Below are positions 38,456-50,926 of a DNA stretch of 64,000 nt, piece after piece. The notes under the pieces are model-generated. The model searched no databases. It was given only the letters and a program-made list of their open reading frames with translations, and had not been told where the DNA came from. The stretch comes from an uncultured Bacteroidia bacterium (GTDB lineage Bacteria; Bacteroidota; Bacteroidia; Bacteroidales; Prolixibacteraceae): the NCBI GenBank assembly GCA_903923905.1, contig CAIXZH010000119.1:1-64000 (forward strand), in the 5' to 3' direction. Every line of letters begins with the position of its first letter. The stretch's first letter is position 1. The position numbers and the translations under genes were made by a program.

Positions 38456-39433
38456 TCAGTTTAAGGTTGCATAATACACATTACTCGAAGGAACGATTGT
38501 TTTGCTCATAAAAACGGTGTAAGGCATATAAAAATATCCGCCATTTCCCCATGAAGTACCCCATGAATTTTCGATTAAAAATGCTTTTAGGTTATCATCA
38601 TAACCAATAATTGGTACTGCATGTCCGCCAAGCAATCTTACTCCGGTCGCAAGTTTACCAGTACTTGTCAGCGGATTATAGGTGTAACTTGTTGTATTTA
38701 ATCCTTCAAAATAGGCATACTTGGTATTATCATATACATTAAATCCTAACATGACAGGGGTATTGCTTCTGAGAATGTTTTTAACTGCGGCAGTATCTCC
38801 TGAAATAATCATTGCATAACTTGTTTTCTTTTGGCCGATTACATAACTTAATCCTTCTGTCAATGCTGTACTGGTTGGGGCTGTCTTATAAGCCGTTGAT
38901 GTATTGCTGCTTGGATAAGTATAAGAAGTCTCTAAACAATCACCATATTTTTGAAGTGCCTGAGGTATATTCACCATTGATGCGCCATTATCGGCGGTTA
39001 TTCTTTGTTTCAGGATAAGAACACGCTCGCAGTAATAGACAAATGCCGGACTTAAAGTACTTGGCCAGGATTGATTTTTATAATAATAGAGAATCTCATC
39101 GGATTCTGCACCACAAAATGCTGTACATGAGCCAATTTGCCCCTGATCTCTTACCGGAGGAGAAACGAGTGTATATACTTTTGGGACTGAGGGAGGTGGA
39201 GTTACCCCTTTCTCAATCAGGCTTGAATTGAAAGCTTCCCTGGAATAAAGTGGCACATTCAGGATTTGATCAGGTGTGGTGGGCAAAAGACCATAGACGT
39301 GTGAACCTGTCCTGGTTATCGTGCCCGATTGCAGGTTCCCGGCACTGTTAATATCGGTTGTTTTGGAACAGCCAAATAATATGAACGTAATGAATGTAAT
39401 TGCAATTACAAAACGATTTGCTGAAGTTTTCAT
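38456..39433 (-). CDS. C1A papain-like cysteine peptidase, lipoprotein
   Basis: VRDQGQIGSCTAFCGAES, GGHAVPIIGYDD, LIENSWGTSWGNGGYF; lipobox; start 39433 preferred. Confidence 0.88.
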   Translation of the reverse strand: MKTSANRFVIAITFITFILFGCSKTTDINSAGNLQSGTITRTGSHVYGLLPTTPDQILNVPLYSREAFNSSLIEKGVTPPPSVPKVYTLVSPPVRDQGQIGSCTAFCGAESDEILYYYKNQSWPSTLSPAFVYYCERVLILKQRITADNGASMVNIPQALQKYGDCLETSYTYPSSNTSTAYKTAPTSTALTEGLSYVIGQKKTSYAMIISGDTAAVKNILRSNTPVMLGFNVYDNTKYAYFEGLNTTSYTYNPLTSTGKLATGVRLLGGHAVPIIGYDDNLKAFLIENSWGTSWGNGGYFYMPYTVFMSKTIVPSSNVYYATLN

Positions 39434-39705
39434 ACTGTTTTCTTTAGAGGTTAAAAAAGAAAGGACAACCATTATTAGGTGTTAATTCACTGATTATTAG
39501 CAATAAAATAAATATTGCTACCGTTTTTATACAATTTTTCCAGAGTTATCAAACCAGAATTATTTATTAAAACACAGTAGCTATCAGACCAAAAAGAATA
39601 AACAAAGATATATTAAGATGGTCAGATTTGTTCACTTTAAATAAAATAATTTTACGGCAGATATTATTTTGTTTTACATGGCTTAATATTTTAATCAGAA
39701 AAAAA

Positions 39706-39745
39706 CAGAACCTTCCTGATGTGAAATCACTTCAGGAAGGTTCTG
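39706..39745 (-). terminator. Terminator downstream of S9 peptidase
   Basis: CAGAACCTTCCTGA...TCAGGAAGGTTCTG 14-bp stem. Confidence 0.8.
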
Positions 39746-39768
39746 CCTAATTTTAGTTGTTCTCGCTT

Positions 39769-41925
39769 CTATTTCTTTGGCTGAAAATCGGGATGCCCAC
39801 ATTGCCACATCACAAATGCAAACTGATCGGCGAAATTGGCAAAGGTTACATTCTTATCTTCTGTGAAATGGCCATTGTCATAGTTTACTTTCATTAGAAC
39901 AGGTTTTCCCGAGGTGGTAGCATTTTGCAATGCAGCTGCGAATTTTCCTGGTTCCCAGGCCACTACACGTGGATCATTCCAACCTCCGACACAGATAACC
40001 GCCGGATATTTTGTACCTTTCTTAACGTGTTGCACTCCGTCCATTTCGTATAATGCCTTGCATTCGACACTATCCTTTACCGTTCCAAATTCGGGAATAT
40101 TTACAGGGCCGTTGGCACCGAATTCCATTCTCATAGCATTTGCGCATCCCACATTACAAATTGCCGCTGCGAATAAGTCTGGGCGCTCAGTTATGGATCT
40201 GGATATCAGTATTCCACCGGCACTGGTTCCTGTGCCGGCTAGTTTTTGCGGTGAGGTATAACCTTTTGCAACCAGGTATTCGGCACAACTAATAAAATCT
40301 TTCCATGTGTTGGGCTTGGTCGTTTTGTATCCTCCCTTATACCATTCTTCCCCCTTTTCGCTGCCTCCGCGTATATGAGGTATTGCGATTATAACACCTT
40401 TTACAGCGAGTGCATTTTCACGGGCACTAAAATAAGGTACTGCACTATAGCCATACGCCCCATAACCGTCGAGCAAACAGGCATTTTTACCATCCATTTT
40501 AATTCCTTTCCTGAAAATAATCGAAAGAGGAATTAAAGCCCCGTCATGCCCTTTTACCTCAACTTCCTGCACCATCAAATCTTTATATGCAGCCGGATAA
40601 ACAGCGGGTTTATTGAAACTGCTTGGTGTAAGGGCATCAGTGGCTGCATCATAATTGAATTCAGTATATGGTCTGTTCCAGGAAGTAATTCCGACATTGC
40701 AATTATTTGTTTTGGTATTTATACAGTACAACCCGATCGTACCGGAATAGGGTAGCTTCACGCTGGTTGTGACTCTTGTTTTGAGATTGTATTTTGACAA
40801 ATGGTTGTTAATGCCATCGCTGTGAACTATTAAGAGATAATCTTTTGAATTGATGAAATATTCCAGGGTCTTATCCTGTTTCTCGGCAGCAATAGTTATG
40901 GCTTTTGACCAGTCAGGGTGTTTGAGGTTGGTACTGATGAGCTTATAGTTTTTAGCGTTTTTATGAGTTATTGCAAATACATCGTCCCCTATCGCCGTGA
41001 ACCCGCGAACCAACATATCGGAAGCAGTACATAAAGGCTTCCATTGAATTTTTGTGGTGCCAAGTTGTTCAATCGGCACATAATATTGAATCAATTCCGG
41101 CTGAACACTTCCAACTCCCGAGAAGAGGTAATTTCTGGAGTCTTCACTTAAGAATACATAAGGATAGACACTTGGGGCAATTTTTAATTCGGGATAACTT
41201 CCATTGCTAAAAAAATCGGCATCATTGCTTGTCGCACTTCCCACGAAATGAAGTTTTGTTTTGGAATTCAGCCTTGACTCCGGATCTTTGTTGTCAGCAG
41301 ATTTTATCCACATATAGAAGAACCCTTTGTTGTCGAATGTCCAATTCATCACGCCTGCGGTGGGATAGATTGAATCGTTAAGGAATTTCTTAGTCTCAAC
41401 ATCCATTACCTTAATAGTGGAAACTTCAGCTCCTTGTTCAGAATATCCAATTGCAATTTTTTTACCGTCATAGCTGGGTATTGCCGATTCTAAAGTGAGG
41501 GTTTTGCCTTTTATGTAAGTTTTTGGGTCAAACAGGAGTGATTCCTTCCCATTTATCCCTTGTCTAAAGTAAAGCTTTCCCACATTTTCTCCGGGTAAGG
41601 TTTTACGATAAAAGATCCTGCCGTTTTCATAGATGATTGATCCTATTCTTGGTGGCTGAGCTTTGTCGAGCTTTTTCCATTCCGCAATCAGCTCATCTCT
41701 TCCATTTAATTTATTAAGAATGGAATTGGTATACTCCGCCTGTTGTTTAAACCAGGTTACCACTTCGGGTTTTTCAATCGATTCAAGCCATCGGTAGGGG
41801 TCATTATAAGTAACCCCAAAATAAGTGTCACTGGCATCTACAGTTTTGGTAACAGGCAAAGTTGGCTGCCCAAAAGATGCCAAATAAAGACTTAAAGTAA
41901 TTCCTAAAGTAATAATTTTCTTCAT
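39769..41925 (-). CDS. Prolyl oligopeptidase family serine peptidase (S9)
   Basis: DPYRWLE, GTGTSAGGILISRSI, GGWNDPRVVAWEPGKF, NYDNGHF. Confidence 0.92.
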   Translation of the reverse strand: MKKIITLGITLSLYLASFGQPTLPVTKTVDASDTYFGVTYNDPYRWLESIEKPEVVTWFKQQAEYTNSILNKLNGRDELIAEWKKLDKAQPPRIGSIIYENGRIFYRKTLPGENVGKLYFRQGINGKESLLFDPKTYIKGKTLTLESAIPSYDGKKIAIGYSEQGAEVSTIKVMDVETKKFLNDSIYPTAGVMNWTFDNKGFFYMWIKSADNKDPESRLNSKTKLHFVGSATSNDADFFSNGSYPELKIAPSVYPYVFLSEDSRNYLFSGVGSVQPELIQYYVPIEQLGTTKIQWKPLCTASDMLVRGFTAIGDDVFAITHKNAKNYKLISTNLKHPDWSKAITIAAEKQDKTLEYFINSKDYLLIVHSDGINNHLSKYNLKTRVTTSVKLPYSGTIGLYCINTKTNNCNVGITSWNRPYTEFNYDAATDALTPSSFNKPAVYPAAYKDLMVQEVEVKGHDGALIPLSIIFRKGIKMDGKNACLLDGYGAYGYSAVPYFSARENALAVKGVIIAIPHIRGGSEKGEEWYKGGYKTTKPNTWKDFISCAEYLVAKGYTSPQKLAGTGTSAGGILISRSITERPDLFAAAICNVGCANAMRMEFGANGPVNIPEFGTVKDSVECKALYEMDGVQHVKKGTKYPAVICVGGWNDPRVVAWEPGKFAAALQNATTSGKPVLMKVNYDNGHFTEDKNVTFANFADQFAFVMWQCGHPDFQPKK

Positions 41926-42472
41926 GGTAAATTAAGATTAAATTTAATTCAAACGGATAACTTATTTAGTTCCCTGCGTCGAAGGCATTATTTTAATTTG
42001 AACCAATCCCAACATACGGGAATTTAATTACCAGCTCATAATTAATCATATCTGCCGCTGAAACCCTTAATTAGTCAATTATAATATTCATAAACACTTA
42101 GTATAGAATAATTGTTTTAATTTTCAATAATTCTTCAGTCAATAAACTAAAGAACACTTTTACAGGGCTTTCCGGGGGTTTTAATATTTAATATCACTTC
42201 TTTACCCTGATTCAAAACCATTCTCAATTTCCCCGGATGGTTATCAAAAAACATCTTCAATTTAATTCATTAACCTTAAACATTAGTAAATCGTTAAAAT
42301 AAATATCGAATTGCATGAAATAATCTCAAATTGCTTACGATTTTATTTTGTTTTAATTATTTTATTTGTAGTTTTGCCGCGGAGTTTAGTCTGAAGCATA
42401 AACATAAACTATTTCTGCTGAACAAAAATTAAATTTCAATTGTTAAGTAATTATTTTTGCATTATAGTCAAA

Positions 42473-42547
42473 ATGAAAAATATATTTTCACATAGCCTTC
42501 TACTAGTTGTCATTCTAATTCTCGTCGATATCGACAGAGGAAGGTGA
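42473..42547 (+). CDS. Branched-chain amino acid leader peptide MKNIFSHSLLLVVILILVDIDRGR
   Basis: 24-codon ORF, absent from the ORF track, with Leu/Val/Ile run LLLVVILILVDI, followed by attenuator hairpins and the ilv-leu cluster. Confidence 0.82.
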   Translation: MKNIFSHSLLLVVILILVDIDRGR

Positions 42548-42571
42548 TCTATTTGTATGCTAAGACATATG

Positions 42572-42605
42572 AAAGCCTTTCTCGAAATGAGAAAGGCTTT
42601 TTTTT
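42572..42605 (+). terminator. Attenuator terminator of the ilv-leu operon
   Basis: AAAGCCTTTCTC gaaat GAGAAAGGCTTT perfect 12-bp stem + T8. Confidence 0.9.
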
Positions 42606-42631
42606 AAAATGAAATTTTAAGAACTTGAAAT

Positions 42632-44464
42632 ATGAAGTTTGAACTGAGAAGCGGAACAACAACGAGTGGACGCCGCATGGCCGGAGCCAGAAGTTTATGG
42701 AGAGCCAACGGGATGAAGGAGGAGCATTTTGGTAAACCCTTAATTGCTGTTGTCAACTCATTTACCCAATTTGTTCCTGGCCATGCACATCTTCACGAAA
42801 TAGGCCAAATGGTCAAGAAACTTATTGAAGAGGAAGGTTGCTTTGCTGCAGAATTTAATACCATTGCAATTGATGACGGTATCGCCATGGGGCACGACGG
42901 AATGTTATACTCACTTCCTTCGCGCGACCTGATCGCCGATAGCGTTGAATATATGATCAATGGTCATAAGGCGGATGCGATGATTTGCATCTCAAATTGC
43001 GATAAAATTACCCCGGGCATGCTGATGGCAGCCATGCGGTTAAATATTCCCTGCATCTTTGTATCCGGTGGGCCTATGGAAGCTGGCGTGGTTGCCGGGA
43101 AAAAATACGATCTGGTTGATGCAATGGTCATGGCTGCAGATCCTTCAGTAGATGAGAGTCTGCTCTCAAAAGTAGAGCAGGAGGCTTGTCCAACCTGTGG
43201 TTCGTGTTCGGGCATGTTTACCGCTAATTCAATGAACTGTCTGACTGAGGCGTTGGGACTCTCTCTTCCAGGAAATGGCACAGTTGTTGCGACCCACTTA
43301 AACCGGAAAAAACTGTTTGAGAAAGCCGCTAAACGATTGGTGGAGATCACCTTGGATTACTATGAAAATGGAAACGAACAGGTGTTACCACGAAGTATCG
43401 CTTCGAGAGCAGCCTTCATGAATGCGATGACCTTAGATATTGCCATGGGTGGATCAACGAATACGGTTTTGCATTTACTTGCTGTGGCACATGAGGCTGG
43501 CGTAGACTTTACCATGCAGGATATAGACGCCCTTTCCCGAAAGGTCCCCTGTATTTGCAAGGTCTCCCCAAGTTCACATTACCATATTCAGGATGTGAAC
43601 CGCGCCGGTGGAATTATGGGAATTCTGGGAGAACTTGAAAGGGGCGGATTATTAAACGCTTCAGTTTCACGGGTAACTGAATCAACACTTGGTCAGGCTA
43701 TTAAGACATGGGACATACTCCGCTCAACCGCTGATCAGGATGCCCGTCAATTGTATGCCTCCGCTCCGGGGAATTTAGGTCGCAACCTGATATTGGGATC
43801 CCAGGATACCTCCTATGCTGAATTGGACACGGATCGTCAGAAAGGTTGTATACGCGATATTGAACATGCCTATACCAAAGAGGGTGGACTTGCAATTCTG
43901 TATGGTAATATTGCCCGCCAGGGATGTATTGTAAAAACTGCCGGTGTAGATCCTTCCGTTTTCAGTTTTAAGGGTGTAGCCCGGGTTTTTGAGTCACAGG
44001 ATGATGCATGTGAAGGAATTCTCAAGCGTGAAGTTAAGGCGGGAGAAGTGGTGATTATCCGCTACGAAGGGCCCAAAGGCGGACCGGGAATGCAGGAGAT
44101 GCTATATCCGACATCCTACCTGAAGGCGTCAAAACTTGATAAGGTTTGCGCTTTATTAACAGATGGCCGTTTCTCAGGAGGAACCTCAGGCCTTTCAATA
44201 GGACATGTTTCACCCGAAGCTGCCGCTGGAGGTGAAATTGCACTGGTTGAAAACGGGGACCTGATCGAAATAGATATTCCACTACGAAGAATCGAACTGA
44301 TGATTTCGGATCAGGAACTTGGGTTCCGAAAAAAAGCGCAGGAATCACGCGGGAAGATGGCCTATCAACCAACGAACAGAAACAGGGTAATCAGTAAGGC
44401 TTTAAAAGCATATGCAAGCCTGGTTGCCTCTGCAGATAAGGGAGCAGTAAGAATTATTGACTAA
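42632..44464 (+). CDS. ilvD: Dihydroxy-acid dehydratase
   Basis: SCGACP-type Cys motifs ([57 protein letters not shown]). Confidence 0.97.
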   Translation: MKFELRSGTTTSGRRMAGARSLWRANGMKEEHFGKPLIAVVNSFTQFVPGHAHLHEIGQMVKKLIEEEGCFAAEFNTIAIDDGIAMGHDGMLYSLPSRDLIADSVEYMINGHKADAMICISNCDKITPGMLMAAMRLNIPCIFVSGGPMEAGVVAGKKYDLVDAMVMAADPSVDESLLSKVEQEACPTCGSCSGMFTANSMNCLTEALGLSLPGNGTVVATHLNRKKLFEKAAKRLVEITLDYYENGNEQVLPRSIASRAAFMNAMTLDIAMGGSTNTVLHLLAVAHEAGVDFTMQDIDALSRKVPCICKVSPSSHYHIQDVNRAGGIMGILGELERGGLLNASVSRVTESTLGQAIKTWDILRSTADQDARQLYASAPGNLGRNLILGSQDTSYAELDTDRQKGCIRDIEHAYTKEGGLAILYGNIARQGCIVKTAGVDPSVFSFKGVARVFESQDDACEGILKREVKAGEVVIIRYEGPKGGPGMQEMLYPTSYLKASKLDKVCALLTDGRFSGGTSGLSIGHVSPEAAAGGEIALVENGDLIEIDIPLRRIELMISDQELGFRKKAQESRGKMAYQPTNRNRVISKALKAYASLVASADKGAVRIID

Positions 44465-44480
44465 TTTAATTATTTGACTT

Positions 44481-46223
44481 ATGACATCTTTAACAAACGA
44501 CCAAGTATTAGACCAGGAGTCGATTGAAATAACGGGTTCTGAAGCTGTTATCCGATCTTTGATCGCCGAAGGTGTTGATACCATCTTTGGCTATCCGGGT
44601 GGTGCAATTATGCCAGTATATGATGCCCTTTATGATTACCGGCATATCCTCAGACATGTGTTGACCCGTCACGAACAGGGTGCAGTCCATGCCGCGCAGG
44701 GCTATGCCCGGGTTTCAGGCAAGGTTGGTGTCTGTGTGGCAACCTCCGGACCAGGTGCAACGAACCTGATTACCGGGATTGCCGATGCACTGATTGATTC
44801 GACCCCTTTGGTTTGTATAACCGGGCAGGTGGTTTCGGGTTTACTCGGAACTGATGCATTCCAGGAATCTGATGTAATCGGAATTACCATGCCGGTAACC
44901 AAATGGAATTACCAGATTACCTGTGCCGAGGAAATACCAGAGGCTATTGCGCGGGCTTTTTACATTGCATTAAGTGGCCGTCCGGGACCAGTTGTTCTGG
45001 ATATAACCAAAGATGCCCAGTTTGCGAAATTAAAATACTCTTATGCCAAATGCAATAGGATCCGCTCTTATGTTCCTGAACATCCGGCTGATAAATTGCT
45101 GCTAAAGAAAGCATCCGATTTAATTAATAGTGCACAGAAGCCATTTCTGCTTTATGGCCAGGGTGTAATATTGTCAGGAGGCGAAAAGGAACTGATCAGC
45201 TTCCTTGAGAAAACCGGAATACCTGCCGCCGGGACTTTGCTTGGAATAGGTGCAATTCCTACAGACCATCCCCTGAATATGGGAATGTTGGGAATGCATG
45301 GAAATTACGGACCGAATATCAAGACAAACGAATGTGATGTATTGATTGCAGTTGGAATGCGGTTTGATGACCGGGTTACCGGAAGTACCAAAACTTACGC
45401 CAAGCAGGCAAAAATAATCCATATTGAAATTGATCCGGCAGAGATCGATAAAAATATTAAGACGGATGTTGCCCTGATCGGAGATGCAAAACATACCCTT
45501 AGATTACTCTCTACACTCGTAAATGAAAATAGGCATTCCGATTGGCTGGCAGAGTTTAAGGCGGCTGAAGTTATTGAAAAACAAAAGGTTATAAATAATG
45601 ATCTGGCTCCAAAAAAGCCTGGACTAACCATGGCCGAAGTAGTTCGGATGGTATCGGATCTTACTGACAATAAGGCTGTTGTAATTACGGATGTAGGCCA
45701 GAACCAAATGGCTGCTGCCCGCTATTCAAAATTTGAGTCATCACGGAGTTGGGTTACTTCCGGTGGCTTAGGAACCATGGGTTTTGGTTTACCGGCTGCA
45801 ATGGGTGCTAAATTTGGTGCCCCTGACCGTCAGGTTGTAGTCTTTACCGGTGATGGTGGCATGCAGATGACCATTCAGGAGCTTGGAACAATCGCACAGG
45901 AGAAACTAGCCGTAAAAATTGTTATTTTGAACAATCATTTTCTGGGAATGGTAAGGCAATGGCAGGAGCTCTTCTTTGAAAAACGTTATTCGTTTACCGA
46001 GATCCTAAGCCCTGATTTTGTAAAGGTTGCAGATGCCTACGGTATTCCCGGAAATGTTGTTCACCATCGAAATGAACTCGCTGGCGCTATGAAAAAAATG
46101 TTTGACTATGATGGCCCCTACCTTTTGGAGGTGATGATTGAGAAAGAAGACAATATCTTTCCAATGGTTCCGGCAGGAAAATCAGTTTCCGAAATCATAC
46201 TCAGTTCCGATGAACTGAAGTAA
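44481..46223 (+). CDS. ilvB: Acetolactate synthase large subunit
   Basis: [45 protein letters not shown]. Confidence 0.96.
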   Translation: MTSLTNDQVLDQESIEITGSEAVIRSLIAEGVDTIFGYPGGAIMPVYDALYDYRHILRHVLTRHEQGAVHAAQGYARVSGKVGVCVATSGPGATNLITGIADALIDSTPLVCITGQVVSGLLGTDAFQESDVIGITMPVTKWNYQITCAEEIPEAIARAFYIALSGRPGPVVLDITKDAQFAKLKYSYAKCNRIRSYVPEHPADKLLLKKASDLINSAQKPFLLYGQGVILSGGEKELISFLEKTGIPAAGTLLGIGAIPTDHPLNMGMLGMHGNYGPNIKTNECDVLIAVGMRFDDRVTGSTKTYAKQAKIIHIEIDPAEIDKNIKTDVALIGDAKHTLRLLSTLVNENRHSDWLAEFKAAEVIEKQKVINNDLAPKKPGLTMAEVVRMVSDLTDNKAVVITDVGQNQMAAARYSKFESSRSWVTSGGLGTMGFGLPAAMGAKFGAPDRQVVVFTGDGGMQMTIQELGTIAQEKLAVKIVILNNHFLGMVRQWQELFFEKRYSFTEILSPDFVKVADAYGIPGNVVHHRNELAGAMKKMFDYDGPYLLEVMIEKEDNIFPMVPAGKSVSEIILSSDELK

Positions 46224-46258
46224 GCTTTCTATTTTGGAGAAATTTAAAACTTAAAAAG

Positions 46259-46825
46259 ATGAAACAGGAATATATTATCACAGCCTACAGCGAAAACCAT
46301 ATCGGTTTGCTGAACCGGATCACCATCATTTTCACCCGACGGAAGGTAAATATCGAAAGTCTGACCGTTTCTGAATCTGCCCTCAAGGGAATCAGTAAAT
46401 TTACCATTGTTGTCAACGAGGAAAAAGAAAAAGTGGTTAATATTGTCAAACAGATCGACAAACAGATTGAAGTTCTGAAAGCTTTTTATTATACCAACGA
46501 TGAGATGATTTTTCAGGAGATCGCCTTATACAAGGTTCCAACCTTAGCTTTAATGGAGAGTGACCAGATCGAAAAACTGATCAGGCAGCACAATGCAAGG
46601 ATACTTGAGATTACCCACGAATATACTGTAATCGAGAAGACCGGTCACAAAGAGGAAACACAGGAACTTTTTGAAGGACTTGCTCCATTTGGTGTCCTGC
46701 AGTTTATTCGGTCGGGAAGAGTGGCAATTACCCGTTCTCCAATCGAGAAATTGTCAGAGTTTCTCAAAGAGCGCGATGCCCTTTTCGAAAAACTGGAATT
46801 AAAGAAAGCATTAAGATCATTATAA
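46259..46825 (+). CDS. ilvN: Acetolactate synthase small subunit
   Basis: ACT domain ENHIGLLNRITIIFTRRKVNIESLTVS. Confidence 0.92.
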   Translation: MKQEYIITAYSENHIGLLNRITIIFTRRKVNIESLTVSESALKGISKFTIVVNEEKEKVVNIVKQIDKQIEVLKAFYYTNDEMIFQEIALYKVPTLALMESDQIEKLIRQHNARILEITHEYTVIEKTGHKEETQELFEGLAPFGVLQFIRSGRVAITRSPIEKLSEFLKERDALFEKLELKKALRSL

Positions 46826-46867
46826 ATATTGAATCACAGGGATTTGTAAATTAAACAAAAATTTAAA

Positions 46868-47914
46868 ATGGCAAGAATTAATTTTGGCGGAACAGATGAA
46901 AACGTTGTTACACGTGAAGAATTTCCATTGGCTAAAGCCCAGGATGTACTCAAAAACGAAACGATCGCAATTATAGGGTATGGTGTTCAGGGGCCTGGTC
47001 AATCATTGAATTTAAAAGATAACGGATTTAATGTCATTATCGGTCAGCGTAAAGGTTCCAAGACATGGGATAAAGCCGTTGCTGACGGTTGGGTTCCAGG
47101 AGAGACTCTTTTCGAAATAGAAGAGGCCTGCCAACGTGGTACCATCATTCAGTATCTACTTTCTGATGCAGGCCAGATTACCCTTTGGCCTACTATCAAG
47201 AAACATCTGACCACAGGAAAAGCACTTTATTTTTCTCATGGTTTTGGAATCACCTACAAGGAAAGAACTGGTATTATCCCACCGGCTGACGTTGATGTTA
47301 TCCTTGTGGCTCCTAAGGGATCGGGTACCAGCCTGCGCAGAATGTTTCTTCAGGGACGCGGCCTGAATTCGAGTTATGCCATCTTTCAGGATGCAACAGG
47401 ACATGCATTTGAAAGGGTTGTAGCTTTGGGAATCGGCGTTGGATCAGGTTATCTTTTTGAGACAGATTTTAAACGTGAGGTATTCTCCGATCTGACTGGT
47501 GAACGCGGAACGCTGATGGGTGCCATTCAGGGGATTTTTGCAGCTCAGTATGAAGTATTACGGAGCAACGGACATTCACCATCTGAAGCATTCAATGAAA
47601 CGGTAGAGGAACTGACCCAGAGTTTAATGCCTTTAGTGGCTGAAAACGGTATGGACTGGATGTATGCCAACTGTTCTACAACCGCTCAACGTGGAGCTCT
47701 TGATTGGTGGAAGAAATTCCGCGATGCCAGTAAACCGGTATTCGAGGAGTTGTACAAGGAGGTTGCAGCCGGAAACGAAGCGCAACGTTCAATTGATTCA
47801 AACAGCAAGGAAGATTATCGTGAGAAACTGGAGGTTGAACTGACTGAACTGCGCGAATCTGAAATGTGGAGGGCTGGAGCAACGGTGCGTAAATTGCGCC
47901 CCGAGAATAATTAA
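46868..47914 (+). CDS. ilvC: Ketol-acid reductoisomerase
   Basis: [65 protein letters not shown]. Confidence 0.96.
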   Translation: MARINFGGTDENVVTREEFPLAKAQDVLKNETIAIIGYGVQGPGQSLNLKDNGFNVIIGQRKGSKTWDKAVADGWVPGETLFEIEEACQRGTIIQYLLSDAGQITLWPTIKKHLTTGKALYFSHGFGITYKERTGIIPPADVDVILVAPKGSGTSLRRMFLQGRGLNSSYAIFQDATGHAFERVVALGIGVGSGYLFETDFKREVFSDLTGERGTLMGAIQGIFAAQYEVLRSNGHSPSEAFNETVEELTQSLMPLVAENGMDWMYANCSTTAQRGALDWWKKFRDASKPVFEELYKEVAAGNEAQRSIDSNSKEDYREKLEVELTELRESEMWRAGATVRKLRPENN

Positions 47915-47928
47915 AAAAACTTAGAATT

Positions 47929-49449
47929 ATGGATAATCGCGTATATATTTTCGATACAACACTACGGGACGGTGAACAGGTGCCCGGGTGCCAGTTGAAC
48001 ACTATCGAAAAGGTCGAAGTTGCAAAAGTTTTAGAGCAGTTGGGTGTTGATGTTATTGAAGCCGGGTTTCCCATCTCAAGTCCCGGTGACTTTAAGTCAG
48101 TGGTTGAAATCTCCAAGGCAGTAACCTGGCCGATCATTTGCGCGCTTACCCGTGCAGTTGAAAAAGATATAGATGTGGCTGCCGAATCGCTGAAATATGC
48201 GAAACGCGGTCGCATCCATACCGGTATCGGAACTTCTCCCTATCATATCCAGTACAAACTGAACTCCAACCCGGAGGAGATCCTGGCAAGAGCGGTAGCT
48301 GCAGTAAAGTATGCCAAGAAATATGTGGAAGATGTTGAATTTTACGCCGAAGATGCCGGTCGTTCGGACAATGTCTACCTGGCAAGAGTCATCGAAGCGG
48401 TCATCAAGGCCGGAGCAACCGTAGTGAACATTCCCGATACAACAGGTTATTGTTTACCAAGTGATTATGGAGCAAAGATCAGGTTTCTGATGGAAAATGT
48501 CTCAAATATTGACAAGGCGATCATTTCAACACACTGCCATAACGATTTGGGAATGGCTACTGCCAACTCAATCGCGGGGGTGATGAACGGTGCACGTCAG
48601 ATCGAAGTTACAATTAACGGAATAGGCGAACGTGCAGGTAACACAGCTCTCGAAGAGGTGGTCATGATCATGCGTTCACACAAGGAACTTGATTTGCATA
48701 CCAATATTAATGCAAAAAATATCTATAAGACCAGCCGTTTGGTTTCGAGCCTGATGAATATGCCGGTTCAGGCCAATAAAGCTATTGTGGGGCGCAATGC
48801 CTTCTCACACTCAAGCGGAATCCATCAGGATGGCGTGCTGAAGAACCGTGAGAATTACGAAATCATCGATCCGGTTGAAGTTGGAATCAGTGAATCTTCG
48901 ATAGTTTTAACCGCCAGAAGTGGTCGTGCCGCGTTGAAACACCGGTTGGATTTGCTGGGGATTACCCTTGAAAAGGAAAAACTGGACGAAGTTTATGAGG
49001 AGTTCCTGCTCTTAGCCGATAAAAAGAAAGACATCAAGGAAGATGACCTTTTAGTGTTGGTCGGCGAACGCGGAGGTTTGGGTGAACGCCGCATCAAACT
49101 CGACTTTTTGCAGGTCGTTACCGGAAAGAACCTTGTTCCGATGGCAACAGTAAGACTGGATATTGCAGGTGAGAAATTTTCTGCAACCGAATCCGGGAAT
49201 GGCCCTGTGGATGCAGCAATCACAGCCGTAAAAAGCATTATTCACCGTAAGGTAACCCTTCAGGAATTCCTGATCCAGGCTATCAATAAGGGGAGTGATG
49301 ATATCGGCAAGGTACATATGCAGGTAGAATATGACGAAAATATTTACAATGGTTTTGGTGCAAACACCGATATCATTACGGCTTCTGTTGAGGCATTTAT
49401 TGATGCAATTAATAAAATTGGCAATGCAGAAAAGGCTGCCGCTAAATGA
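47929..49449 (+). CDS. leuA: 2-isopropylmalate synthase
   Basis: [56 protein letters not shown], LeuA dimer domain. Confidence 0.95.
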   Translation: MDNRVYIFDTTLRDGEQVPGCQLNTIEKVEVAKVLEQLGVDVIEAGFPISSPGDFKSVVEISKAVTWPIICALTRAVEKDIDVAAESLKYAKRGRIHTGIGTSPYHIQYKLNSNPEEILARAVAAVKYAKKYVEDVEFYAEDAGRSDNVYLARVIEAVIKAGATVVNIPDTTGYCLPSDYGAKIRFLMENVSNIDKAIISTHCHNDLGMATANSIAGVMNGARQIEVTINGIGERAGNTALEEVVMIMRSHKELDLHTNINAKNIYKTSRLVSSLMNMPVQANKAIVGRNAFSHSSGIHQDGVLKNRENYEIIDPVEVGISESSIVLTARSGRAALKHRLDLLGITLEKEKLDEVYEEFLLLADKKKDIKEDDLLVLVGERGGLGERRIKLDFLQVVTGKNLVPMATVRLDIAGEKFSATESGNGPVDAAITAVKSIIHRKVTLQEFLIQAINKGSDDIGKVHMQVEYDENIYNGFGANTDIITASVEAFIDAINKIGNAEKAAAK

Positions 49450-49500
49450 ACAATAGCCAATTTAAAATTGTAATATTCAGTAATCTTAATAATTATCATT

Positions 49501-50898
49501 TTGGAACCAAAAACGCTTTTTGATAAAATCTGGGACGCACATGTTGTTAAACAGGTGAAGGATGGACCCGATGTATTGTATATTGACAGGCACTTTATTC
49601 ACGAAGTTACCAGTCCTGTCGCTTTCCTGGGTTTGAAAAACCGGGGGATGAAAGTTCTCCGGCCACAAAATACAATAGCTACTCCGGACCACAATGTGCC
49701 TACCATTGAGCAGCATCTTCCGATCAAAGAAGAACTTTCGCGTCTTCAGGTTGAGGCGCTTAAGGAAAATTGTGCTGAAAACGGGATCGAATTATACGGA
49801 CTGGATCACAAATATCATGGCATCGTCCACATCATTGGTCCTGAGTTAGGGATTACCCAGCCCGGAATGACCATTGTTTGCGGCGACAGCCACACCTCTA
49901 CCCATGGAGCTTTTGGTTCTATTGCCTTTGGTATTGGAACCAGCGAAGTGGAGATGGTTTTTGCCAGTCAGTGTATCCTTCAGCCCAAACCCAAAAAAAT
50001 GAGGATCTCAGTCGAAGGGGAATTAGGCAAGGATGTTACCGCAAAAGATATTGCCCTTTATGTGATTGCCCGGATTTCAACCTCAGGTGGTACAGGACAT
50101 TTCGTTGAATTTGCCGGTTCTGCTATCCGCAGTCTTACCATGGAAGGTCGTATGACACTTTGCAATATGAGCATCGAATGTGGTGCCCGCGGTGGTATGA
50201 TTGCACCTGATGAGACTACTTTTGCCTATATCCAGGGGAGAGAATTTGCACCTAAGGGAAGTGATTGGGATCAAAAACTGGCCCAATGGAAACAGTTGAA
50301 ATCAGATGACCATGCTAAATTTGATTCGGAATTCCAATTTGATGCTGCCAATATTGAACCGATGATCACTTATGGGACAAATCCCGGGATGGGAATTGGC
50401 GTAAGCGGTACAATTCCAACCGGGAAAAATCTTACCGGCTCTGATCTGATTACTTTTACCAAGTCGTTGGAGTATATGGGTCTGAACCCAGGGGACAAGA
50501 TTAAAGGTAAAAAGGTGGATTATGTTTTTATCGGAAGTTGCACCAACGGACGGATTGAGGATTTCAGACTTTTTGCAAATTTCGTAAAGGGGAAACAAAA
50601 AGCAGATTCTGTAACTGCCTGGATCGTTCCCGGCTCGAAGAAAGTTGAACAACAAATCAGGGAAGAAGGAATTGTTGAAATTCTGGAGGCTGCCGGGTTT
50701 ACCCTGCGTCAGCCGGGTTGCTCTGCCTGTCTGGCAATGAATGAGGACAAGATTCCTGAAGGAAAGTATGCAGTTTCCACTTCGAACCGAAACTTTGAAG
50801 GACGTCAGGGACCCGGTGCCCGCACGATGCTTGCAAGTCCCCTGATGGTTGCGGCAGCTGCCGTTACAGGAGTTGTCTCCGATCCTAGAGATTTTTGA
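49501..50898 (+). CDS. leuC: 3-isopropylmalate dehydratase large subunit (TTG start)
   Basis: [50 protein letters not shown]; no in-frame upstream ATG, TTG at 49501. Confidence 0.95.
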   Translation: MEPKTLFDKIWDAHVVKQVKDGPDVLYIDRHFIHEVTSPVAFLGLKNRGMKVLRPQNTIATPDHNVPTIEQHLPIKEELSRLQVEALKENCAENGIELYGLDHKYHGIVHIIGPELGITQPGMTIVCGDSHTSTHGAFGSIAFGIGTSEVEMVFASQCILQPKPKKMRISVEGELGKDVTAKDIALYVIARISTSGGTGHFVEFAGSAIRSLTMEGRMTLCNMSIECGARGGMIAPDETTFAYIQGREFAPKGSDWDQKLAQWKQLKSDDHAKFDSEFQFDAANIEPMITYGTNPGMGIGVSGTIPTGKNLTGSDLITFTKSLEYMGLNPGDKIKGKKVDYVFIGSCTNGRIEDFRLFANFVKGKQKADSVTAWIVPGSKKVEQQIREEGIVEILEAAGFTLRQPGCSACLAMNEDKIPEGKYAVSTSNRNFEGRQGPGARTMLASPLMVAAAAVTGVVSDPRDF

Positions 50899-50926
50899 TT
50901 AATAACGATTTTCAAATTTAGAAGTA

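Noticed and set aside
42964-43350. Long antisense ORFs within ilvD, ilvB, leuA and other core genes
   Set aside because: They lie opposite strongly coding frames with clear homology and show no independent motif; normal shadow ORFs.
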